DNA of 64,000 bases from Curtobacterium guangdongense (GCF_049341845.1 NZ_JBMPIT010000012.1:13785-77784), one strand, 5' to 3'. Counted from the first letter of the stretch, positions 49,957 through 58,393 are shown. Numbers and translations are program-made. Notes: generated from the letters alone by a model not told the origin.

Positions 49957-50778
49957 GTGACCGACAGCACCGCACCCATCGCGCTCATCACCGGAGCCTC
50001 CCGCGGCATCGGCCGGCTGCTCGCGCAGAAGCTCGGCCAGCGCGGCGCGACCGTCGTCGTGACGTACAAGGGCAACGCCGACCTGGCCGAGGAATCGCTC
50101 GCCGACGTCAAGGCGGCCGGCGGCGACGGCATCACCGCGCAGGTCGACATCGAGCAGCCCGAGTCGATCGACGCCCTGTTCGACCTGGTGCGCGACACGT
50201 ACGGACGGCTCGACTACTTCGTCGCGAACGCCGCGGCCAGCGCCTTCAAGCCGGTCGCCGACCTGAAGCTCCACCACCTGGACCGCAGCTACGCGACGAA
50301 CGCCCGCTCGTTCGTCCTCGGTGCCCAGCGCGCCGCGCAGCTCATGGACAAGGGCGGCCGCATCGTCGTCGTCACCTCGTACGGCTCGCTCCGTGCGTTC
50401 CCGACCTACGCCGCGCTCGGTGCCGCGAAGGCGATGAGCGAGTCCTACATGAAGTACATGGCGGTCGAGTTCGGCCCGCGCCAGATCACCGTGAACGCGG
50501 TCAACGGCGGCCTCATCGACACCGACTCGCTCGAGTACTTCTACACGAAGGTCCCCGGCCAGGCGCCGATCGAGACCGTCTACGAGAAGCTCCCGCTGCA
50601 GCGGCCGGGCACCGCGGACGACATGGCCGACGCGGTGGACTTCCTGCTGTCCGACAAGGCGTCGTACATCACGGGCCAGGTGCTGTCCGTCGACGGCGGG
50701 CTCACCGTCATCGCGCCGCCGTACTGGGCCGATACGACCTCGCCGCTGCGGGACGCCGTGCTGCCTCCGGCAGAGTAG
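49957..50778 (+). CDS. Enoyl-thioester reductase-like SDR, ChcA type
   Basis: Protein of 273 residues. The nucleotide motif is TGASRGIGR (13-20). The catalytic pair is Y151 and K158, a Y-x6-K spacing as in FabL and FabI enoyl reductases, not the YxxxK of usual SDR dehydrogenases. ITGQVLSVDGGLTV ends the fold. GTG 49957 follows AAAGGA; the open frame upstream runs through the palindrome. Position and type match 1-cyclohexenylcarbonyl-CoA reductase, the last step to cyclohexanecarboxyl-CoA. Confidence 0.85.
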   Translation: MTDSTAPIALITGASRGIGRLLAQKLGQRGATVVVTYKGNADLAEESLADVKAAGGDGITAQVDIEQPESIDALFDLVRDTYGRLDYFVANAAASAFKPVADLKLHHLDRSYATNARSFVLGAQRAAQLMDKGGRIVVVTSYGSLRAFPTYAALGAAKAMSESYMKYMAVEFGPRQITVNAVNGGLIDTDSLEYFYTKVPGQAPIETVYEKLPLQRPGTADDMADAVDFLLSDKASYITGQVLSVDGGLTVIAPPYWADTTSPLRDAVLPPAE

Positions 50779-50782
50779 CGCC

Positions 50783-52903
50783 ATGAGCACCGTCGCCATG
50801 CCCGATCTCGCCGTCGTCGCGTCCCCGTGGACGCTCGGCCCGCTGCACCTGCCCAACCGGGTGGTCATGGGGTCGATGCACACCGGACTCGAGGTGCACG
50901 ACGACGGCGGTGCCGGGATGGCGGCGTTCTACCGTGAGCGTGCGGCCGGGGGAGCCGCGTGCATCATCACCGGCGGCATCGCGGTCAACGACGAGGCCCG
51001 GGGTGGCCCGGACTTCGCGGTGTTCGGCGTCGACGGTGCCGACGAGCGGTTCCGCGTGGCGGTCGACGCCGTGCACGATGCGGGCGGCACGATCCTCGCG
51101 CAGCTCTTCCACGCCGGGCGGTACGCGCTCGTCGGCGGGATGACCGACCGGAACGGCGAGCCGCAGCGGGCGATCGCCCCGTCGGCGCTGCCCTGGGCCG
51201 CAGCACGTGGGGTCGTTCCCGAGGCGATGACGGCGGCGGACATCGAGCGGACGATCGCCGACTTCGCCGCGGCCGCCCGATCTGCCAAGGACATCGGCTT
51301 CGACGGCGTCGAGATCATGGCGTCCGAGGGCTACCTCATCAACCAGTTCCACTCGCCGCTCACGAACCTGCGGGACGACGAGTGGGGCGGTTCGGCAGCG
51401 GCACGCCGGCGCTTCCCGGTCGCGGTCGTGCAGGCAGTGCGTGCAGCGGTGCCGGACATCGCGGTGACGATCCGGTTGTCCGGCGCCGACCTGATGCCCG
51501 GGTCCTCGACCGACGACGAGGTCGACGCCCTGGTGCACGACCTGCTGCCGCTCGGGCTCGACGGGATCTCCGTCGGCATCGGTTGGCACGAGTCCCGGAC
51601 CCCGACCGTGCAGGCCGCGGTGCCGCACGGCGCTTGGCTGACCCACGCGTCCCGGATCGCCGGCGTCGTCCGCGCGTCGGCGTACCCGGACGTCCGGGTC
51701 ATCGCCTCGAACCGGATGACGGACCTCCGCGACGGCGAGACCGTGCTGGCGTCCGGGCTGATCGACGCCGTCGCCCTCGCCCGCCCGTTCCTCGCGGACC
51801 CGCAGCTCGTGTCGCGCTCCCTCGCCGGGCGCTTCGAGCTCGTGAACACCTGCATCGGCTGCAACCAGGCGTGCCTCGATCGTTCGATCGTCGGGCAGCC
51901 GGTCTCGTGCCTGGTGAACCCCCGCGCCGCGCGCGAGGTCGCGTTCCCCGCACGTCCGACGACCGACCCCAAGCGCGTGGACGTCGTCGGCGGCGGGCCA
52001 GCCGGGCTCGCCGCAGCCGTGGACGCAGCCCGCCGGGGCCACCACGTCACGCTCTGGGAGGCATCGTCGGAACTGGGCGGACAGTTCGGTCTCGCCGCGC
52101 TGATCCCCGGGAAGGAGGACTACGCCGCGACCGTCCGCGCCGCCCGGGCCGAGCTCGACGACCGTGGTGCGACCGTGCACCTCGGCCGTGCCGCAACCGC
52201 TGCCGACCTGGTGGACAGCGACGCCGTGGTGCTCGCGCCCGGTGTGGTCCCGCGCGTCGTCGACATCCCGGGGGCGGACCTGCCGCACGTCCTGACGTAC
52301 GAACGAGCCCTGCGCGACGGCGTCCCCGCGGGCACCGTCGCGATCATCGGCGGCGGGGGCATCGGCGTCGACACGGCGGCGTTCCTCACCGAGTCACCGT
52401 CCGAGGCGGTCCGTGCGACGTCCTTCGCCGAGCGGTGGGACGTCCCGGTCGCACAGGACGTCCTGGGAGATCTGCCGCAGCGCCAGCCGGTCGCGTCGCG
52501 CACGCTGCGACCGGGCAATCAGGTCACCGTGCTCCGCCGGTCGGGCAAGTTCGGCCAGGGCGTCGGCCTGACGTCCCGCTGGGTCGCGCTCGGTCGGCTG
52601 CGCGACGCCGGCGTCCGGATGGTCGGCGGCGTCCAGGAGTACCTGCGCATCGAGCCCGGTGCGCTCTGGATCCGTGACGAGGACGGGGCCGAGTGGATGA
52701 TCCGGGCGGACTCCGTCGTGGTCTGCGCGGGGCAGGAGACTGCGGTGCACGCGGACCGTGACGGCGCCGCCGGACTCGAGCCGGGCCTCCAGGCTGCCGG
52801 CGTGCCGTACGCGATCGTGGGCGGTGCGCGCGATGCGCGGAGCGTCGACGCGGTGCGTGCGACGTCCGAGGCGCTCGAGGCGGTCCGCGCACTCGCACCC
52901 TGA
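50783..52903 (+). CDS. 2,4-dienoyl-CoA reductase-like flavoprotein, AnsM type
   Basis: Protein of 706 residues in three domains: FMN-binding TIM barrel of the old yellow enzyme family (1 to about 380; QLFHAGRYA, EGYLINQFHSP), a [4Fe-4S] site CIGCNQACLDRSIVGQ plus a fourth Cys, and FAD/NAD(P) domains (VVGGGPAGLAAAVDAA, IIGGGGIGVDTAAF). This is the FadH plan. Starts four bases after the SDR stop. Expected to reduce a ring diene-CoA intermediate in CHC-CoA synthesis. Last gene of the operon. Confidence 0.9.
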   Translation: MSTVAMPDLAVVASPWTLGPLHLPNRVVMGSMHTGLEVHDDGGAGMAAFYRERAAGGAACIITGGIAVNDEARGGPDFAVFGVDGADERFRVAVDAVHDAGGTILAQLFHAGRYALVGGMTDRNGEPQRAIAPSALPWAAARGVVPEAMTAADIERTIADFAAAARSAKDIGFDGVEIMASEGYLINQFHSPLTNLRDDEWGGSAAARRRFPVAVVQAVRAAVPDIAVTIRLSGADLMPGSSTDDEVDALVHDLLPLGLDGISVGIGWHESRTPTVQAAVPHGAWLTHASRIAGVVRASAYPDVRVIASNRMTDLRDGETVLASGLIDAVALARPFLADPQLVSRSLAGRFELVNTCIGCNQACLDRSIVGQPVSCLVNPRAAREVAFPARPTTDPKRVDVVGGGPAGLAAAVDAARRGHHVTLWEASSELGGQFGLAALIPGKEDYAATVRAARAELDDRGATVHLGRAATAADLVDSDAVVLAPGVVPRVVDIPGADLPHVLTYERALRDGVPAGTVAIIGGGGIGVDTAAFLTESPSEAVRATSFAERWDVPVAQDVLGDLPQRQPVASRTLRPGNQVTVLRRSGKFGQGVGLTSRWVALGRLRDAGVRMVGGVQEYLRIEPGALWIRDEDGAEWMIRADSVVVCAGQETAVHADRDGAAGLEPGLQAAGVPYAIVGGARDARSVDAVRATSEALEAVRALAP

Positions 52904-53072
52904 CGGCGCGTCCCGACTCGCTTCTCGCCGGGAAACCTGCAAGAATGAACGGTCGAATCGTGTCCGCTCGACCCTCTATCCAGCGGTGCACGATCTCATC
53001 CGAGCTTTCACCGCGCGTGCCCCCACGCCCGCGGTTCCGGTTCAACCACAACAACACGCAACAGGAGCATTT

Positions 53073-53486
53073 GTGGCTGTCAAGATCCGTCTCAAGCGTC
53101 TCGGTAAGATCCGGGCGCCGTACTACCGTGTCGTCGTCGCCGACTCGCGCACCAAGCGCGACGGTCGCGTCATCGAGGAGATCGGTCAGTACCACCCGAC
53201 CGAGGAGCCCTCGGTCATCAAGATCGAGTCCGAGCGTGCGCTGTACTGGCTCGGCGTCGGCGCGCAGCCGACCGAGCAGGTCGCCGCGCTGCTGAAGCTC
53301 ACCGGTGACTGGGCCAAGTTCAAGGGCGAGAAGGACACCGAGTCCAAGGTCAAGGTCGCGGAGCCGAAGCAGGCATTCGTCGTCGACACCGCCAAGAAGG
53401 CCGTTCTCAAGCCGAAGTCGGAGAAGAAGGCCCCGGCCGCTCCGACCGAGTCGGCCGACGACGCCGCAGAGACGACCGAGGCGTAA
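53073..53486 (+). CDS. rpsP: 30S ribosomal protein S16
   Basis: 137 residues. VKIRLKRLGKIRAPYYRVVV and the GQYHPTEEPS block define the family. The core ends near residue 85; a Lys/Ala/Glu-rich tail of about 50 residues is typical of Actinobacteria. GTG 53073 follows ACAGGAG. First gene of rpsP-khpA-rimM-trmD. Confidence 0.97.
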   Translation: MAVKIRLKRLGKIRAPYYRVVVADSRTKRDGRVIEEIGQYHPTEEPSVIKIESERALYWLGVGAQPTEQVAALLKLTGDWAKFKGEKDTESKVKVAEPKQAFVVDTAKKAVLKPKSEKKAPAAPTESADDAAETTEA

Positions 53487-53490
53487 TTCC

Positions 53491-53727
53491 TTGCTCGAAT
53501 CCGCGCTGACGCACCTCGTCAAGGGGATCGTCGATCACCCTGACGACGTGCGCGTCGCCAGTTCCACCTCCGCGCGGGGCGAGGTCCTCGAGGTGCGTGT
53601 GCACCCCGAGGACCTCGGCCGCGTGATCGGACGCGCCGGTCGGACCGCCAAGGCGCTCCGCACCCTCGTCACGGCTCTCGCCGATGGCAAGCGGGTGCGG
53701 GTCGACGTGGTCGACACCGATTCCTGA
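53491..53727 (+). CDS. khpA: KH-domain RNA-binding protein KhpA (YlqC)
   Basis: Protein of 78 residues with a single KH fold; the RNA-binding GxxG loop is in GRVIGRAGRTAKALRTL. TTG 53491 is the start that fits the family, four bases after the rpsP stop, with no strong ribosome site, so it probably relies on coupling. Its partner is usually KhpB/Jag, not in this window. Confidence 0.9.
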   Translation: MLESALTHLVKGIVDHPDDVRVASSTSARGEVLEVRVHPEDLGRVIGRAGRTAKALRTLVTALADGKRVRVDVVDTDS

Positions 53728-54289
53728 CGAGGCGACCCAGCTCCGGGTGGGTCGCATCACCAAGGCGCACGGGCTCAAAGGCGGTCTCAAGCTCGAGCTC
53801 TACACCGACGACCCGGATCGTCGGTTCACGCGCGGAGCGGTCTTCACGCTCCAGGTCCCCGAGGACTCTCCCTGGTCGGGCAAGACCATCGCCATCGACG
53901 AGCTCCGCTGGTACAACGGCCACCCGGTGGCGTTCTTCACCGGGATCGCCGACCGCGACGCCGCCGAGACCCTCGCACGAGCCATCCTCTGGGTCGATCA
54001 GGACCCCTCCGAGGAGACCGGCGAAGAGGACGCCTGGTACGACCACCAGCTGGTCGGCCTGCGTGTCATGCGCGACGGTGTCCAGGTCGGGACGGTCGCC
54101 CGCGTCGACCACCTGCCCGCGCAGGACCTGCTGGCCGTCGACACCCCCGATCGTGGCGAGGTGCTCGTGCCGTTCGTCGGCGCGATCGTCCCCGCTGTGG
54201 ACGTCGCGGGCGGCACCGTGACGGTCACGCCGCCGACGGGTCTGTTCGAGGACCCCGAGGACACGTCGCGCCCCGAGACGATCTCGTAG
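53684..54289 (+). CDS. rimM: 16S rRNA processing protein RimM
   Basis: Assembly factor for the 30S head that binds S19. N-terminal TQLRVGRITKAHGLKGGLKLE and PRC-barrel end DAWYDHQLVGLRV...LVPFVGAIVPAVD are intact. The start is unclear. ATG 53684 lies inside khpA (44-base overlap) and adds 18 odd residues. The next standard codon, GTG 53747, would cut into the first conserved strand. ATT at 53720, overlapping the khpA stop, is the position expected for a normal RimM. The ATG is reported by convention. Confidence 0.9.
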   Translation: MASGCGSTWSTPIPDEATQLRVGRITKAHGLKGGLKLELYTDDPDRRFTRGAVFTLQVPEDSPWSGKTIAIDELRWYNGHPVAFFTGIADRDAAETLARAILWVDQDPSEETGEEDAWYDHQLVGLRVMRDGVQVGTVARVDHLPAQDLLAVDTPDRGEVLVPFVGAIVPAVDVAGGTVTVTPPTGLFEDPEDTSRPETIS

Positions 54290-54294
54290 TCCCC

Positions 54295-54993
54295 GTGCGC
54301 ATCGACATCGTCACGATCTTCCCGGAGTTCTTCGGGGTGCTCGACGTCTCGCTCCTCGGCAAGGCACGGCAGGGCGGACTGCTCGACCTGCACGTCCACG
54401 ACCTGCGGGCGTGGACGACCGACCGGCACCGCACCGTCGACGACACCCCGTACGGCGGTGGTGCCGGGATGGTCATGAAGCCGGAGCCGTGGGCGCAGGC
54501 GCTCTCGGCGCTGTTGCGGCCGGACGGGTCGTCGACGCTCGTCGTCCCGACACCGGCCGGCACGCCGTTCACGCAGTCCATCGCCCGGTCGCTCGCAGCC
54601 GACTCGGACCACCTCGTGTTCGCCTGCGGGCGGTACGAGGGGATCGACGCCCGCGTGTTCTCGTGGGCGTCGTCGCGGTGTTCGGTGGTCGAGCTCTCCC
54701 TCGGCGACTACGTCCTGAACGGAGGCGAGGTCGCCGCCATGGCCATGATCGAGGCCGTCGGGCGACTCGTCCCCGGCGTCGTCGGCAACCCGGAGTCCCT
54801 GGTCGAGGAATCGCACGAGGACGGCCTGCTCGAGTACCCCTCGTACACCAAGCCCGCGTCGTGGCGCGACCTGGACGTGCCCGAGGTCCTGCTCAGCGGG
54901 CACCACGGGCGGATCGCCGAGTGGCGCCACGAGCAGCAGGTGGAGCGGACGCGGCGCGTCCGGCCGGACCTGCTGCCCCCGTCTGCTGAGTAG
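54295..54993 (+). CDS. trmD: tRNA (guanine37-N1)-methyltransferase
   Basis: SPOUT methyltransferase of 232 residues that makes m1G37 and prevents frameshifting. Knot motifs TPYGGGAGMVMKPEP, CGRYEGIDARV and LGDYVLNGGEVAAM bind SAM; the C-terminal SGHHGRIAEWR contacts tRNA. GTG start, five bases after rimM. Confidence 0.97.
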   Translation: MRIDIVTIFPEFFGVLDVSLLGKARQGGLLDLHVHDLRAWTTDRHRTVDDTPYGGGAGMVMKPEPWAQALSALLRPDGSSTLVVPTPAGTPFTQSIARSLAADSDHLVFACGRYEGIDARVFSWASSRCSVVELSLGDYVLNGGEVAAMAMIEAVGRLVPGVVGNPESLVEESHEDGLLEYPSYTKPASWRDLDVPEVLLSGHHGRIAEWRHEQQVERTRRVRPDLLPPSAE

Positions 54994-54994
54994 G

Positions 54995-55070
54995 CCGAAT
55001 CGCGCGTAGGTGGTCGATTCGCGCGTAGGTGGTCGATTTTTTCGACCACCTACGCGCGATTCGGCTTTCC
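54995..55070. repeat. 19-bp-period array and perfect hairpin, composite element copy 3
   Basis: Two CGCGCGTAGG units at 55001 and 55020 are followed by their inverted copy, giving a perfect stem of about 22 bp around a T-rich loop (TTTTT). The linker with GGGCGCGATGGG leads to the palindrome at 55103. Between convergent trmD and map. Confidence 0.9.
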
Positions 55071-55102
55071 AGGGCGGGCGCGATGGGGCAGAACGCGCAC
55101 CG

Positions 55103-55142
55103 GACGGGAGGCTCGTGGCCAGGCCGCCACGAGCCTCCCGTC
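55103..55142. terminator. Palindrome (family B), end of composite element copy 3
   Basis: Perfect 17-bp arms (55103-55119, 55126-55142), core GGGAGGCTCGTGGC, 6-base loop; 10 bases from the map stop. Confidence 0.75.
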
Positions 55143-55152
55143 GGTCAGGTGG

Positions 55153-55935
55153 TCACGCTGCGCGCTGGGCGCGACGCAGGGTCAGGATCTCCGGTCCGGC
55201 CGCGGTGACCGCGACGGTGTGCTCGACGTGCGCAGCACGCGAGCCGTCGACGCTCTTGAGCGTCCAGCCGTCGTCGTCCTGGTAGAGCTCGTCGGTGCCC
55301 TGCATGAGCCAGGGCTCGATCGCGACGACGAGGCCCGGTCGGAGCTTCAGTCCGCGTCCGGGGCGGCCGTCGTTCGGGACGTGCGGGTCTCCGTGCATCG
55401 TCCGACCGACCCCGTGGCCGCCGAACTGGAGGTTCACGTCGTAGCCGCCCTCGTGTGCGACGGCGCCGATGGCGTGCGACACGTCGCCGAGCTTGTTGCC
55501 GGGCGCCGCCTGCGCGATGCCGGCGACGAGTGCCCGCTCCACGGTGTCGATCAGCCGCTGGTCCTCGGGGTCCTGCGTGCCGACCTGGACCGTCACGGCG
55601 GAGTCCGCGACCCACCCGTCGACGCTCGCGGCGAAGTCCATGCTCACGAGGTCGCCGTCCTGCAGCGTGTAGTCGTGGGGGAGCCCGTGCAGCGCGGCGT
55701 CGTTGACCGAGGTGCACAGGTTCTTGCCGAACGGGGACTTGCCGAACGACGGGTGGTAGTCGACGTAGCAGCTGACGGCACCGCGCTCCGCGATCATCCG
55801 TGCGGCCACCCGGTCCAGGTCGAGCAGGTTCACTCCGACGTCCACGGTGGTGAGGAGCTCGTCGAGCACGTCGGCGACGAAACGGCCGGCGACCCGGAGC
55901 CCGTCGAGTTCGGCGGGGGTGCGGAGTTCGATCAT
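55153..55935 (-). CDS. map: Methionine aminopeptidase, type I
   Basis: Removes initiator methionine. 260 residues. Metal ligands are visible in order: SMDFAASVDGWVADSA (two Asp), FGGHGVGRTMHGDPHVPN (His), VVAIEPW (Glu) and AAHVEHTVAV (Glu). ATG 55935 gives the usual family start; the frame upstream has no ribosome site. CAGGAT six bases before it suggests leaderless transcription. Confidence 0.95.
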   Translation of the reverse strand: MIELRTPAELDGLRVAGRFVADVLDELLTTVDVGVNLLDLDRVAARMIAERGAVSCYVDYHPSFGKSPFGKNLCTSVNDAALHGLPHDYTLQDGDLVSMDFAASVDGWVADSAVTVQVGTQDPEDQRLIDTVERALVAGIAQAAPGNKLGDVSHAIGAVAHEGGYDVNLQFGGHGVGRTMHGDPHVPNDGRPGRGLKLRPGLVVAIEPWLMQGTDELYQDDDGWTLKSVDGSRAAHVEHTVAVTAAGPEILTLRRAQRAA

Positions 55936-55941
55936 GCGTCC

Positions 55942-55947
55942 ATCCTG
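55942..55947 (-). promoter_or_regulatory. -10 box of map, leaderless
   Basis: Minus-strand CAGGAT, six bases before ATG 55935; same hexamer and spacing as the GNAT gene. Confidence 0.4.
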
Positions 55948-55953
55948 CCGCGT

Positions 55954-55982
55954 TTCGTGTCTCGGCTCTTCTGTGGCAGAAT
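55954..55982 (+). promoter_or_regulatory. Candidate rplS promoter with structured leader
   Basis: -35 TTCGTG (55954-55959), 17-bp spacer, -10 CAGAAT (55977-55982), leaving a leader of about 114 bases. The leader can pair CGTGCCC (near 55992) with GGGCACG (near 56034). Confidence 0.4.
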
Positions 55983-56102
55983 CGATAGCCGTGCCCTGGC
56001 TGGACTCTGCCACGGGGGAGTCGCCGACACCGGGCACGCATCACTTCTTTTCCGAAACCGATCCGCGGCGACCCGTGTGCGTCCGCAGAGAGTGACCCAA
56101 TC

Positions 56103-56459
56103 ATGAGCCAGCTCCTCGACTCCGTCGACGCAGCGTCGCTGCGTACCGACGTCCCGGACTTCCGCCCGGGCGACACCGTCAAGGTCCACGTCAACATCAT
56201 CGAAGGCACGCGCTCGCGTATCCAGGTCTTCCAGGGTGTCGTCATCGGCCGTCAGGGCCACGGCCTCGGCGAGACCTTCAAGGTCCGCAAGGTCAGCTTC
56301 CAGGTCGGCGTCGAGCGCTGGTTCCCGGTGCACTCGCCGATCATCGACCACATCGAGGTCGTCACCCGCGGTGACGTCCGTCGCGCGAAGCTGTACTACC
56401 TCCGCGAACTCCGCGGCAAGGCGGCCCGTCGCAAGATCAAGGAGAAGCGCGACAACTGA
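56103..56459 (+). CDS. rplS: 50S ribosomal protein L19
   Basis: 118 residues. DVPDFRPGDTVKVHVNIIEG, RIQVFQGVVI, ERWFPVHSPIID and the basic end KLYYLRELRGKAARRKIKEK are all typical. Located downstream of trmD as in most bacteria, but split from it by the inverted map gene. Confidence 0.97.
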   Translation: MSQLLDSVDAASLRTDVPDFRPGDTVKVHVNIIEGTRSRIQVFQGVVIGRQGHGLGETFKVRKVSFQVGVERWFPVHSPIIDHIEVVTRGDVRRAKLYYLRELRGKAARRKIKEKRDN

Positions 56460-56501
56460 TCGCCTTCACAGCGACGGTCCGCTCGCGGATCGCCGTTCCG
56501 G

Positions 56502-56549
56502 GCCCCTCGTCGATGTACGGTTGTGCATCGACGGGGGGCTTTCCCGTTT
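56502..56549 (+). terminator. Hairpin between rplS and lepB
   Basis: Stem CCCCTCGTCGATG (56503-56515) pairs with CATCGACGGGGGG (56526-56538) around a 10-base loop and is followed by CTTTCCCGTTTC. Strong intrinsic-terminator shape; some read-through to lepB is likely. Confidence 0.7.
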
Positions 56550-56567
56550 CATGACTTCGAGGGTGGA

Positions 56568-57314
56568 ATGACCGACACGACCGAGACCGAGGGGCGTCGG
56601 CCGCGTTCCACGAAACAGCGCAACGGCGTCCTGACGTTCCTCCGCGACCTGCTCATCATCTTCGTCGCAGCGCTCCTCGTCTCGTTCCTCGTGAAGACGT
56701 TCCTGATCCGCTCGTTCTACATCCCGTCGGCGTCGATGGAGAACACGCTGCAGATCAACGACCGGGTGATCGTGAACGAACTCGTTCCGAACACGGTCTC
56801 CCTGAAGCGGGGTGACGTCGTCGTCTTCAAGGACCCGGGCGGATGGCTGACCGGCGCCGAGGTGCCGAACGTCACGCCGGAGTCGCAGCCGGCGAAGGCG
56901 ATCGACTGGCTCCTCACGCAGGTCGGTCTCGGCACCGGCGACAGTGACGACCACCTCATCAAGCGCGTGATCGGCCTGCCGGGTGACAAGGTCGCCTGCT
57001 GCAACGACCTCGGACAGATGACGGTCAACGGCGTCCCGGTCAAGGAGCCGTACCTCAAGCTGCCGGCAGGCGAGACCCGTGCGTCCGGGACCGACTTCTC
57101 GGTCACCGTGCCCAAGGGCACCATCTGGGTGATGGGCGACAACCGCTACGACTCGAAGGACTCCCGGTACAACGGGGACACGCCGTCGAAGGGCTTCGTG
57201 CCGTTGTCCGACGTCACGGGGCGCGCGTTCGTGATCTCGTGGCCGACGAGCCGCTGGACGTGGCTCGACGACTACCCGGACGTCTTCGCGGGTGTGGAGG
57301 AGAAGGACCGGTGA
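56568..57314 (+). CDS. lepB: Signal peptidase I
   Basis: Cleaves signal peptides at the outer membrane face. 248 residues with one N-terminal membrane helix (about 21-45). The nucleophile is S56 in YIPSASMENTL and the general base is K132 in HLIKRVIGLPGD; GDNRYDSKDSR is box E. ATG 56568 has GGGTGG directly upstream. Overlaps rnhB (GTGA). Confidence 0.95.
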   Translation: MTDTTETEGRRPRSTKQRNGVLTFLRDLLIIFVAALLVSFLVKTFLIRSFYIPSASMENTLQINDRVIVNELVPNTVSLKRGDVVVFKDPGGWLTGAEVPNVTPESQPAKAIDWLLTQVGLGTGDSDDHLIKRVIGLPGDKVACCNDLGQMTVNGVPVKEPYLKLPAGETRASGTDFSVTVPKGTIWVMGDNRYDSKDSRYNGDTPSKGFVPLSDVTGRAFVISWPTSRWTWLDDYPDVFAGVEEKDR

Positions 57315-58015
57315 CCGCTGTACGGCCGTCGTTGCGCGTCGAGAAGGCGTTCTTCGCTGCCGGCCGGGTCACGGTCATCGGCGTCGACGAGGTCGGGCGC
57401 GGCGCGATCGCGGGCCCCGTCGCCGTCGGAGCCGCTGCGGTGACGATCGACGTCCGCCGCGTGCCCCAGGGCCTCGCGGACTCGAAGGCCGTGTCCGCCG
57501 CCCGCCGCACCGAGCTCGTGCCGGTCGTCACCCGGTGGGCGCGGACCGCCGTCGGGATGGCCTCGGCGTCCTACGTGGACGAGCAGGGCATCGTGCCGGC
57601 GCTGGGGCTCGCGGGTGCACGGGCGCTCTCGTCGCTCGCCGACTCGGGAGTGTCGTTCGACGGCGCCGTCGTGCTGCTCGACGGGTCGTTCGACTGGCTG
57701 TCCCGGGCGCTTCCCGCAGGGTCGTCGCCGCTCGACGTCACCGTGCGCGTCAAGGCCGACCGTGACTGTGCCTCGGTCGCGGCGGCGTCGATCGTGGCGA
57801 AGGTGGAGCGGGACGCGCTGATGGTGGCGGCGCACGATGATGCCCCGCACTACGCGTGGGCATCGAACAAGGGGTACGGGTCCACGGCGCACTACGAGGC
57901 GATCCGGTCGGTCGGAGCGCATCCGCTGCACCGCAAGAGTTGGCTGCACGCGGCGTCGAGCGTCGCGCTGGACGGGTTCGAGTCGCTGGAGTCCGTCGAC
58001 GGGCTCGTCCGCTGA
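57311..58015 (+). CDS. rnhB: Ribonuclease HII
   Basis: Removes ribonucleotides from DNA. 234 residues. Catalytic VIGVDEVGRGAIAGP, VLLDGSFDWL, VKADRDCASVAAASIVAKVERD and the family end block HYAWASNKGYGSTAHYEAI are intact. GTG start coupled to lepB. Confidence 0.95.
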   Translation: MTAVRPSLRVEKAFFAAGRVTVIGVDEVGRGAIAGPVAVGAAAVTIDVRRVPQGLADSKAVSAARRTELVPVVTRWARTAVGMASASYVDEQGIVPALGLAGARALSSLADSGVSFDGAVVLLDGSFDWLSRALPAGSSPLDVTVRVKADRDCASVAAASIVAKVERDALMVAAHDDAPHYAWASNKGYGSTAHYEAIRSVGAHPLHRKSWLHAASSVALDGFESLESVDGLVR

Positions 58016-58054
58016 GTGCTCCGGCGCTGGTGTCCCCGGAGGGGTCGTCGGCCG

Positions 58055-58060
58055 TAGACT
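58055..58060 (+). promoter_or_regulatory. -10 box of the DUF2469 gene
   Basis: TAGACT, nine bases before ATG 58070; nearly leaderless. Confidence 0.5.
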
Positions 58061-58069
58061 GTGGGCGCA

Positions 58070-58393
58070 ATGGATGACGACGAATTCGACGACTACGACC
58101 GAGAGGTCGAGCTCGCCCTCTACCGTGAGTACCGCGACGTCGTGTCGCAGTTCCGATACGTGGTCGAGACCGAGCGCCGTTTCTACCTGGCGAACGAGGT
58201 GGAACTCGCGCGGCGCGACACCGAGCACGATTTCTACTTCGAACTGACGATGAACGACGTCTGGGTCTGGGACGTCTACCGGTCCGATCGTTTCGTGAAG
58301 TCCGTGCGGGTGCTGACGTTCAAGGACGTCAATGTCGAGGAACTCACCTCGCGTGAACTCGAACTGCCGAAGGAACTCGCACTCGACGAGTGA
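58070..58393 (+). CDS. DUF2469 family protein
   Basis: Protein of 107 residues, strongly acidic start MDDDEFDDYDREVELALYRE, then YVVETERRFYLANEVELA and WVWDVYRSDRFVKSVRV. The family is confined to Actinobacteria and lies next to rnhB, as here; its role is not established. Confidence 0.9.
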   Translation: MDDDEFDDYDREVELALYREYRDVVSQFRYVVETERRFYLANEVELARRDTEHDFYFELTMNDVWVWDVYRSDRFVKSVRVLTFKDVNVEELTSRELELPKELALDE

